NCBI GenBank assembly: GCA_019359675.1
Contig: JAHHGX010000068.1
Span: 1-64,000, forward strand
Direction of reading: 5' to 3'
Length of the DNA: 64,000 nt
Source of the DNA: Calothrix sp. FI2-JRJ7
Lineage (GTDB): Bacteria > Cyanobacteriota > Cyanobacteriia > Cyanobacteriales > Nostocaceae
In this document: positions 55,867 to 63,623 of the stretch, piece by piece
Numbering within the stretch: position 1 is the stretch's first letter
Layout of the letters: every line of letters starts with the position of its first letter
The notes under the pieces: generated by a model
The model's database searches: none
Seen by the model: the letters and a program-made list of their open reading frames with translations, nothing else
What the model was told of the DNA's origin: nothing
Made by a program: the position numbers and the translations under genes

Positions 55867-56894
55867 CAGTAAAAATGCAACCCTAACGAAATACTAATTT
55901 CTCATGGGTAGAGAAAAATAGGCGAAAAGCTCTGGCACAGAATAAACTTTCAGTTCAAATATCTACGCACTGATGGAAACTATTACACCTTTTGAGTTAG
56001 ATAAACACTTACACTTTCAAACTCAACTAATGTAACGATGAATATTGGTGCGCTATACAAACTTAAATATAGTTTAATTTTCTCACCTAAAAACAGCTAA
56101 CAACATGGATGAGAGCAACCTAACACTCCTAAAGCATGTGCCATCTATCATTAACATTGTTACACTTACAATATCGTAGAGTAACTTCATCACGTAACTC
56201 CTATGACTACTACTTGATTATCTGCGGGATTTATTAATCTCAACACTTCGACTTTAGTAGTCAACTAAACCAAAACCTGCCAGCCGAGTTAAAAAAGCAT
56301 ACTCACTTCCTTAACGTTGATTTTGACATTTGATAATTAGTTCAGCTAACCATCAATACCGCTACAGTGCGTGCCTAGTAACTATGAGCAGAATCAAACT
56401 CATTTGTTTTATTGCGATTAATTTTCACTTAACTCTACTCAACCTAACAATAATCAATAGCTTTAGCAATACTACAACTATTGCAACTTATTATTAATTT
56501 ATACAAATCTATCAGTTTTACTTATCAACTTTAATATTCTACCTTTTGGCCGATGTTTAAGTGCGGCATCAGCATAATTTAAAAGATATTTTGCTCGATT
56601 GGTCGTAACTTCATATTGAAGAGGTTGTTTTTATCTTTTTAATATCCTGGCTGGGTAAGTATATTGACTTATGGCATAGCCTATGCATATATGGCAGATA
56701 AATGCCAGTTGTCTAACAAGGATCGCTGCCTCCCACCTACACAATCAAATTAATTGAGATAAATTTTTAATTATCTTGTGTCTTACCTTACTTCATAATA
56801 TCATTAGGCTAATTTAGACTAAATGATAATTGCTTCTGTTAACTGGATTGTGCTTTCAAGTATAACCAGGCGCTTTTACTGTGTGAGGAAATAA
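55867..56894. other. Divergent promoter region of the NRPS/PKS operon
   Basis: About 1 kb without a gene between the divergent FAAL-NRPS and the receptor remnant. It must hold the promoter of the 40-kb operon. No convincing -10/-35 pair or terminator is seen. Near its right end are ATAATATCATTA (56795-56806), shared with the site upstream of the AraC gene, and AATGATAATTGC (56822-56833), which overlaps a Fur-like core. Iron control is inferred, not shown. Confidence 0.45.
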
Positions 56895-57413
56895 ATGAAG
56901 TTAGATAAATTATTTCAAAACCTGCTGCTTTTGGGTGTAGTTGCTTTTGCAAGCACTCCTGCTAAAAGTGAGGAAGTACAAGAGTCAGTACAGAACAAAA
57001 TTACTACAAAAACGCAACATAAATCTACGCTAAATAGTACAGGTGCCGTTACAGGTAACTCTTCACCAATAAAAAAATCGAGTTCTAGAAAACCGCGACT
57101 CTTTGTGTCGCAAGTTCCAAGTTCACAACAAGCGGCAAAGTCATCTGATGAAATCCAAACAGGAGGTTTGAAAGGATTAGGGTTTGGTGTCGGAGCATTT
57201 TATGTAGGCTCCCGCGAAGCCCAATTACCAAACACTTTTGAAATTCCGTCTTATGTGAGAGCAGATGCTGCCCTTTTTTATCGGCGCGATAACTAGCGCC
57301 TCGGTCTTAATTTCAAAAATATCTCTGGAACTAGGTACTACGAAACTCAAGGTTATTATTTACTTCCGGGCGCGCCATTTACAGTTCAGGGAACAGTTTC
57401 GTTCCAGTTTTGA
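56895..57413 (+). pseudogene. Collapsed TonB-dependent receptor (internal deletion plus in-frame TAG)
   Basis: An N-terminal signal peptide (ending near A-S-T-P-A-K-S) and a short linker run directly into the last barrel strands: G-F-G-V-G-A-F-Y-V-G-S-R-E-A and S-Y-V-R-A-D-A-A-L-F-Y-R-R-D-N. The frame then meets TAG (57294-57296) and continues L-G-L-N-F-K-N-I-S-G-T-R-Y-Y-E-T to a terminal Q-F and TGA at 57411-57413. The intact receptor at 10.9-13.6 kb has the same C-terminal order. AMIN, plug and most of the barrel (roughly 700 residues) are missing. The stop replaces a position that is aromatic in relatives. The start has GAGG upstream. Confidence 0.85.
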
Positions 57414-57518
57414 TTCCTCAATACTCATCCCACATTTCTTACAAGTTACGCGATACCATTGAAGATGCTTACCTTTCGCATTGCATTCATCATATTGAAT
57501 AAATGCTGCTAACACCAG

Positions 57519-58523
57519 ATGATAAATCTACTGCATCGTTATATCAACTTATTTCTCCTAATTGTCTTCTCTTTACTCTTAATTACAGCTTGCAACAGCC
57601 ATGTCATTGAAAAAACTAATGTTCAAAAGACACAGTTAGCAATACCTAATTGCCGAATTATTAAACACAAACTAGGAGAAAGCTGCGTTCCAATCAATCC
57701 GCAACGTCTGGTTGTGACAGATCAAGACACCTTGGATGCAGTGTTAGCGCTGGGATTAAAACCAATAGCAGCAGCAGAACCAAACATTGCGGGTAGCAGA
57801 GGAAAGCAGTTTGAGGGAAAGATAGAGGGCATTATTTCTATAGGAAAATCTGCCCAGGTTAATATTGAGAGGATGGTGCAGTTACATCCAGATTTGATTA
57901 TGGGGCTTCTTATTAATTCACAAGACTACAAATTATTTTCCCAGATAGCCCCTACAGTGAAAGTGAACTTTACTCAAGTCATGAATGATACCTGGAAATA
58001 TAATTTGCGGGAAATAGGTGAAATATTAGGTAAAAATAAACAAGCTCAAGATATTCTTGCCCAATATGAACAACGAGTAAAACAGTTACAAAAGGTTGTA
58101 GAGCAAAAACTAGGAAAAAGAGAAGTTTCTGTGAGTCGCTTTTATGCAGCTGGAACAAATACACAATTTGATACTATACACTCATTTTCTGGAGCTATTT
58201 TACAGTCGGTAGGACTTTCTGCACCATTGCATCAACTTCAGTTGACTACCAAGCCAAACATCACCGAGATACAGATTAGCTTAGAACATGTAGACTTACT
58301 AGATGCAGACACCTTATTTGTAGCGTTAGATCCAGGAGCAGAAGAAAACTTTAGAAGTTATCAGAAAAGCCAATTATGGCAGAGCCTGAATGTAGCCAAA
58401 AACAACCAAATATATACAGTTGATTCAGGTTACTGGGCTTTTGGCAATTTCCTTGCAGCAAATGCTATTCTTGATGACATATCTAAATATTTACTTGGTG
58501 CAAAATTAAGTAATCAATATTAA
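57519..58523 (+). CDS. Second Fe(III)-siderophore binding lipoprotein
   Basis: 334 residues, a full-length paralogue of the gene at 9944-10930. The lipoprotein signal has the lipobox I-T-A-C near residue 26. Shared segments include P-Q-R-L-V-V-T-D-Q-D, M-V-Q-L-H-P-D-L-I-M-G-L, I-N-S-Q-D-Y-K-L-F-S-Q-I-A-P-T-V and the ending V-D-S-G-Y-W-A-F-G. It is the only intact transport gene of the right-hand cassette, lying between a dead receptor and a dead exporter. It may still feed an importer encoded elsewhere, perhaps with altered ligand preference. Confidence 0.9.
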   Translation: MINLLHRYINLFLLIVFSLLLITACNSHVIEKTNVQKTQLAIPNCRIIKHKLGESCVPINPQRLVVTDQDTLDAVLALGLKPIAAAEPNIAGSRGKQFEGKIEGIISIGKSAQVNIERMVQLHPDLIMGLLINSQDYKLFSQIAPTVKVNFTQVMNDTWKYNLREIGEILGKNKQAQDILAQYEQRVKQLQKVVEQKLGKREVSVSRFYAAGTNTQFDTIHSFSGAILQSVGLSAPLHQLQLTTKPNITEIQISLEHVDLLDADTLFVALDPGAEENFRSYQKSQLWQSLNVAKNNQIYTVDSGYWAFGNFLAANAILDDISKYLLGAKLSNQY

Positions 58524-58547
58524 ATCTTCAAAATTAAAAGCTCATTC

Positions 58548-59203
58548 ATGACACAAGAAAACTCTCCGACCAAACTGCGTATTTTCTTATCGTCTGGCTA
58601 GGTCAACTCGTCTCTACAATCGGCAGCAACATGACCGATTTCGCCACCGAAATTTGGGCGTGGGAAATTACAGGTAAAGCAACCAGCCTCGCTTTAGTCG
58701 GTTTTTTCTCCCTACTTTCCAGCATTATAATTGCCCCGATTAGTGGAATAGTTGTAGACCAATATAACCGCAAATTATTAATGATAATTGGTGATACTAT
58801 TGCTGTTGCTTCGACAATTGTTATCCTGCTACTATACCTTAATAATAATTTACAGGTATGGCATCTTTATTTCACAGGTGCAGTTGTTGGTACATTCAAT
58901 CAATTTCAGAGACTTGCTTATTCTGCATCAGTTTCTTTGATGGTTCCTAAACAACATTATACCCGTGCCAGCAGCGTGGAATTTTTATCTGGTTATGGAG
59001 CAAATATTATCGCCCCTGCTTTGGCTGGATATCTATATTATATAATTAGTTTATCGAGTATTTTATTAATTGATTGGATAACTTTTTTAATTGCTATTAT
59101 TAGCATATTATCTGTTTCGATTCCACAACTAAAAATCAACGAATTTTAAAATATAAATCGAGAAAATATTTGGCAAAAACTAATCTTTGGCTTACATTAT
59201 ATT
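58548..59203 (+). pseudogene. Broken MFS exporter, paralogue of the 7719-9026 gene
   Basis: An ATG at 58548 opens a short frame that meets TAG near 58600. In another frame Q-T-A-Y-F-L-I-V-W-L-G-Q-L-V-S-T-I-G aligns with the start of the intact exporter, so a frameshift lies near 58570. An open stretch (58631-59149) covers about the first five helices, with G-I-V-V-D-Q-Y-N-R-K. After TAA (59147-59149) the same frame continues L-I-F-G-L-H-Y-I-L and runs straight into the next gene. The second half of the protein is gone. Confidence 0.85.
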
Positions 59204-59518
59204 TTGGTACGCAAACACATCTTACTTGTTTGTAAGGCCTGCCATCGTTCTTCTGAAGCACTAGCAGAAAATCAGCATAGCGATGGTACTCTTTTGCTTG
59301 ACAAGCTCAACACTCTATACGCCGATCAGTTCCAATCAGATGAAATTGAAATTAAACCAGTTGAATGTTTGTGGGCTTGTAATCACGGCTGTGTCGTTTC
59401 TGTTTCTACTCCAGATAAACCGACTTATCTCTTTGTCAATCTTCCCGGAGAAGAAAGTGCAGCAGCGTTACTGGAGTTTATGAAGCTGTACATCAAAAAT
59501 CGTAGGCAATTCCCTTGA
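59204..59518 (+). CDS. DUF1636 family putative metal/Fe-S binding protein
   Basis: 104 residues beginning at TTG 59204. It shows C-x2-C near residue 10 (V-C-K-A-C-H) and a C-x3-C-x3-C group near 53-61 (E-C-L-W-A-C-N-H-G-C). This is the small ferredoxin/thioredoxin-like DUF1636 pattern, with L-L-D-K-L between. Such genes are often beside TonB receptors and metal uptake genes in cyanobacteria; their function is not established. The usual ATG seems to have been lost: the frame is continuous with the decayed MFS frame upstream (18 codons after its stop). Translation now depends on a TTG or on coupling. Confidence 0.75.
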   Translation: MVRKHILLVCKACHRSSEALAENQHSDGTLLLDKLNTLYADQFQSDEIEIKPVECLWACNHGCVVSVSTPDKPTYLFVNLPGEESAAALLEFMKLYIKNRRQFP

Positions 59519-59660
59519 AACAGCTTCCCGAATTTTTACAGTCTGCTATTTTCGCCCAAATCCCACCTTTAGTAGTTGATAAAGGTTGAATGCACCCCAT
59601 CCAAATTAAAATTATGTATGGGGACTACAGTCAACATTTCTGTTCAAAAAAGAATAAACT

Positions 59661-61832
59661 TTAAAATACCTTACGATCCTCCAAATGATCTGTAATTTCG
59701 TCTCGCGCGCGCCAAACTGGGCGTAACTTTTTCTGAGCTACCATTGGCAATTGTTGAGTAGCATGACGTGAACCTGGTTGAGTCGCATTACCGTAGCCAA
59801 TCAGTGCCATTGCTCTTACAGGTTTAGAAAACTCTATTGCAGCAACATAAGAATCACCTGCAACTGGTTGAAACTTTCCTTCTTTTGAGGGAGCGAAATT
59901 GATTACACGGAAAATACCGAGGTCTCCATCACCACCATTACCAGGTAAATCTACATTGCCATACTTTAAACGGAAAACTTCTCCCCAAGCAACATCTAGC
60001 TTTCCATAAGCTTTTTCTACCTTTGTTGCCGCTGTTTCCAGTAACGCAACTGCATCAGTAGGATTAACTAAACCATCAGGAGTAGTACGCGGTAAGCGTT
60101 CAACCCAAGGTTTGCTAAAAGCTTTATCAAAATCTATTTCTTGTGCCCAAGTTGCAAACAATACCGCTCCTTTGCTATCTGCATTTGCTTGTCTATCCCA
60201 TCTTTCTAAAACAGTGGCCGCGCGCTTTGCCATTTCATTGCCTGACTTCCTCGTAGCAGCAATCAAGTCATCCAGAATGCGGTCAGCTAATTCCATGCGG
60301 GTCGAATGTTTATACTCAATCATTTCATCAAACGAGATTTTTTCATCTTCATCAAGCATCCTTGCCGAACGCTGCGCGCGGAAATCCATAAAACGCGGCG
60401 CCATATAAGGTGGATAATCATCTGGTTTGATAGCGAGTGGAAAGGTAGTAGTCCAAGGTGGGTCATTGGCATTCTGTAACCAACCACTTGGGGGATCAAT
60501 GACGCGCGGTAAATCTTGGTAAGGGTGAATTTTTGTCCATAAAGTTTTCGATGTATCGCCTGGAATAATACCTTGCCAGTATTTAAAATCACCTTGCGAA
60601 TGTACTGGAACTTGTCCGTTAAATAAGTGCATGATGTGACCCTCTCGGTCAGCATACATCACTGTAAACATCGGCAATTGCAGGCGCCTAAGTACTTCTT
60701 GAAACTGTGACAAATTCTGCGCGCGCGCCATATCCCACCACTGTTCTAACGCTCCAGGGCGGTCAAGCCCAACAACCCGCAGTGCTATGGGTTTACCATC
60801 TTTTTGGGTAACAACAGGCCCGTGAACAGAACTCTTGATTTCTAATGGTTCAGAACGCAAAGTCCCATCAGGAAGCTTCACCTTCAACTCGATAGTTTTT
60901 GTTTCAAAAGGACGAACTTTACCGTCATACATATAACCATCACCAAATCGCTTAAGTTCATATGCGTCCCAGCCATCATGAGTATTTACAGTATGAGTCC
61001 AGCCCAAATTTTCGTTGAAGGCAATATTTAAAACAGGAATTCCTACTAAACTAGCTCCGTAAGCATCAATACCTGGTGCAGTTATTTGTGCTTCATACCA
61101 CAGAAATAAATCTGACCAAGGTAAGTGTGGGTTAGCTAGAAGCATTGCATTACCACTCGCAGAACGTTTTGGTGCAATTGACCAACCATTAGACCCAGCT
61201 TTTGATTTCTGTTTACTTATACCTAAAACTTGTTCTGGGTTAACCATGAACGTGAAATGTAACACTCGTTGCAGGTGAGCTAGTACATCTTCTCCTTTTA
61301 CAGGTAATACAACTTCAACAGAATCATCAATCAAATTCGGATTTTCTTTTACATAAGCATTTATCCCTTGTGCAAAACCATCTAGATAGCTGCGGAAACT
61401 CGGATTTTGTGCTTCATACCAAGAGCGCGCGCGACTTGGTACTCCCATAGTTAGAGTCCATTTGTCAGATTCTAAGTATTTTTCTCCCCAGTATTCGGCG
61501 CCACGTCCTCTTGCCTGACCGTAGAGACGTAAAAGCAAATCCCCATGACTCTGCATCTGCGCCCATCCAAAAGCATAGAATGCACTTCGGGCATCTTTAC
61601 CGTAAATATGAGGCACTCCGTAAGTATCCCAAAGTATTTCAGTGCCTCTAGGTAGGGCGCCTAAACTTTGACACGCCACAACCATACCAAAAACGAGAGC
61701 GATGATAAATGCCTTTACTCGAAGAGGATTTTTTCTCAACGCACTAGGTAGCCGCGCGTTCCAACAGGACAAAATATTTCTAAAGGGAATTGAATGTACC
61801 CTAGTGACAAACATTATGATAAACGCTCTCAT
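59661..61832 (-). CDS. Penicillin acylase family (AiiC/PvdQ-like) amidohydrolase
   Basis: 723 residues, an exported N-terminal-nucleophile hydrolase. A hydrophobic export segment with V-V-A-C lies near 45-55. The alpha chain has W-D-T-Y-G-V-P-H-I-Y and G-W-A-Q-M-Q. The nucleophile Ser is in G-S-N-G-W near 213, where autocleavage would free the beta chain, followed by N-P-H-L-P. Relatives cleave N-acyl-homoserine lactones (AiiC of Anabaena) or remove the fatty acid from the pyoverdine precursor (PvdQ). Next to a lipid-initiated siderophore cluster, a deacylating role in maturation is possible; signal quenching is the alternative. The annotated start may be too long, since an insertion element begins about 50 bp upstream. 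Confidence 0.88.
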   Translation of the reverse strand: MRAFIIMFVTRVHSIPFRNILSCWNARLPSALRKNPLRVKAFIIALVFGMVVACQSLGALPRGTEILWDTYGVPHIYGKDARSAFYAFGWAQMQSHGDLLLRLYGQARGRGAEYWGEKYLESDKWTLTMGVPSRARSWYEAQNPSFRSYLDGFAQGINAYVKENPNLIDDSVEVVLPVKGEDVLAHLQRVLHFTFMVNPEQVLGISKQKSKAGSNGWSIAPKRSASGNAMLLANPHLPWSDLFLWYEAQITAPGIDAYGASLVGIPVLNIAFNENLGWTHTVNTHDGWDAYELKRFGDGYMYDGKVRPFETKTIELKVKLPDGTLRSEPLEIKSSVHGPVVTQKDGKPIALRVVGLDRPGALEQWWDMARAQNLSQFQEVLRRLQLPMFTVMYADREGHIMHLFNGQVPVHSQGDFKYWQGIIPGDTSKTLWTKIHPYQDLPRVIDPPSGWLQNANDPPWTTTFPLAIKPDDYPPYMAPRFMDFRAQRSARMLDEDEKISFDEMIEYKHSTRMELADRILDDLIAATRKSGNEMAKRAATVLERWDRQANADSKGAVLFATWAQEIDFDKAFSKPWVERLPRTTPDGLVNPTDAVALLETAATKVEKAYGKLDVAWGEVFRLKYGNVDLPGNGGDGDLGIFRVINFAPSKEGKFQPVAGDSYVAAIEFSKPVRAMALIGYGNATQPGSRHATQQLPMVAQKKLRPVWRARDEITDHLEDRKVF

Positions 61833-61883
61833 TAGTTACAGGACTACAAAACTACTTCATAAGATTACATGGTATGTGGGAAA

Positions 61884-61903
61884 CTCATACCTTAAGGTAT
61901 GAG
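61884..61903. repeat. 20-bp palindrome at the right end of the IsrB element
   Basis: CTCATACCTTAAGGTATGAG is a perfect palindrome 11 bp after the isrB stop. Subterminal hairpins of this kind mark the ends of IS200/IS605-type elements. It also lies between the element and the acylase gene. Confidence 0.6.
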
Positions 61904-61914
61904 AGGAAAACGAC

Positions 61915-62964
61915 TCAAGCGATTTTAATCACATTGGATGTTCGCCATGAGCTATAAGCTTTGAACTTACAATCAGACGGGATTGCATTTTGAGTTAATC
62001 GCTTACCAGTAGCCAGACTGTGCAAACTGATTGTTTTTCTGTTTGGGTCTTTCTTGGTTGGCGACTCCTGCCACCCACCGATATAGCAGATGCCAAACTT
62101 TTTGTGTTTCACAATTGAACCACGTTTAAATCCAGCACTTATTGTTCCACCGTAGCGAGGTCTAATATGACCTTTCTGATGCTGCAATCTATGTAATTGC
62201 CTACGGTGGAATTCAAGAGGTATCACTTCTATTAATTTGGTATTGTTTGGTAGCTCAAGTCCATCAACATACCAATTAGCTAACACCCAAGAGTCAACAC
62301 AGTGTGCATCAAACTTGTTAGATAACTTGTTCTTTGACTTCTTTAATCCTAGAGATTGACGTAGTTCGTAAGTATCCATTCCTGTTTTAATCTCAAGTCT
62401 TGCTAATTTCTCTAATTCAGAATAAAACCACTTTTTTCCAACTTCCGAAGGACTAAACATCACGTTGTGCTTTCTTGCACCCTTCCATGTAGACGCTTTA
62501 ATGTCCTCAACCACAAATACAGTGACGGGAAACATCGAAGCTAGTCACGTACAAATACGTAATTTCCACTGCCATCTCGATTTAGTTGATGGAGGTAATT
62601 TCTGTTTGTTAACAAGTCTATTCTTTCTGTTTTGGCGACATGGAGTATTGCGAAATCTCCTAGCACGTCGCATGTTACGACGAACTTCTACATGGTCTTT
62701 TACCCAATCAACTGCATGAGTCTGTACGTTTAAATAAGTGTGTGCTTTTGACTTAACTGTATACCCTTCACGTTTGCTTCCTGGGTCTACACCAACCGCA
62801 ATTGGTTGATAATTCCTATTGCTTGGTTCTACATTTAATCGAACGCAAAATACTCCTTTTCTCCAAAATGGTGTAGCTTTTTTCTGCTTTATCCAACGCC
62901 TAGCCCTACTCGGAGTAGTTGGCATTAAGGGACGCTGATTTGCATCTACAACTGGAACAAACAT
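61915..62964 (-). pseudogene. isrB: IsrB-like RNA-guided nuclease, one in-frame TGA
   Basis: The frame runs 62964 to 61915 (349 codons plus stop) with a single TGA at 62545-62547. The N-terminal PLMP/RRXRR part reads V-P-V-V-D-A-N-Q-R-P-L-M-P and P-S-R-A-R-R-W. RuvC-I is V-G-V-D-P-G-S-K near 58. An Arg-rich bridge helix (R-R-N-M-R-R-A-R-R-F-R) is near 95. After the TGA come RuvC-II (F-V-V-E-D-I-K-A) and RuvC-III (F-D-A-H-C-V-D-S-W). No HNH domain lies between II and III, and the total length fits IsrB (about 350), not IscB. The TGA sits where a Trp would be natural (I-C-T-stop-L-A-S-M). Without read-through, RuvC would be split and dead. Confidence 0.85.
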
Positions 62965-62989
62965 TTTGTTTAACTATAAATCAATCAGT

Positions 62990-63260
62990 ATTGCTACTAA
63001 TTGTGTGTACATCCCATCGCTACTAACTGTCAGAGAGGTTAAAAACTTGGGAAGCATTCTTAACGTCTCACGGGCTACCACACCCAGACTGTTCAGTTGA
63101 GGTTGTTAACCTCCAAGCTAGACACTGGTTTAATCGCATTTAAAAAGTGGTTAGCTTTTTTCTTGCAAGCTCAGACCCTTCAGGGCTGAGTCAGTGACGT
63201 ATCAAGTGGTACATTCTTCCAGAATGTTTGAAAAGCTCAAAATGCCACGCTGTGTAATCA
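62990..63260 (-). ncRNA. Omega RNA / HEARO RNA of the IsrB element
   Basis: The 300 bp upstream of isrB is non-coding and rich in hairpins. On the minus strand these are ACATTC/GAATGT (63211-63227), CTCAG/CTGAG (63170-63190) and TTGGAGGTT/AACCTCAA (63097-63116). They are followed by a GTGTGGTAGCCCGTGAGACG-type conserved block (63049-63084). Position (directly 5' of an IscB-family gene) and look fit HEARO/omega RNA. Ends are approximate; the guide would lie at the 5' end, near 63260-63300. Confidence 0.65.
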
Positions 63261-63290
63261 AAGCTAGAGGTGCTTATTAAGATTCTACTT

Positions 63291-63623
63291 GAAGTACTAT
63301 TGAGAATAAGAGTAATTAGAAATTTTGTCAATTGTTTTTAACCCCTCTTAACGATTGTTATTTATCAATTGAATCAATGCTACTAAGTGCCAACAAGCTA
63401 CACAAGTATCATTTACATTGTCTAAATCATTGAAAATCCCTAAATAAAGTGGCAAAACTTCGTATTAATATTTAGGTATCTGTTATTTTAATGTTATAAA
63501 TACTACATATTTAATGAAATGTAATTTATATTAAGTTTTAAATTGAATAATTATTTTGTAGTTCAAGTGATAAATTATGTCAATTAACTGTATTGTATAT
63601 AAGGAGGAAAAAAAATATGAATC
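63291..63623. other. AT-rich intergenic region
   Basis: No gene or RNA was recognised. It ends with AAGGAGG (63601-63607), a strong ribosome-binding site in front of the last gene. Confidence 0.5.

Larger units (their letters stand above)
61884..63290 (-). mobile_element. IsrB/IscB-type (IS200/605-related) element with omega RNA
   Basis: The unit comprises a structured RNA region upstream, an about 350-codon RuvC-only nuclease gene, and an end palindrome. No TnpA (Y1 transposase) gene is nearby, so it would be non-autonomous. Exact ends are not determined; the left edge at about 63290 is an estimate. It sits between the acylase gene and the gene at 63624. Confidence 0.6.

Noticed and set aside
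57420-57505. Minus-strand frame with a zinc-ribbon look (Y-D-E-C-N-A-K-G ... C-K-K-C-G-M)
   Set aside because: Only about 28 residues with no start, stop or partner gene; could be a transposase scrap, but support is too thin.
61915-62964. IscB with HNH domain
   Set aside because: The region between RuvC-II and RuvC-III is about 70 residues with no HNH or CxxC motif, so IsrB fits better.
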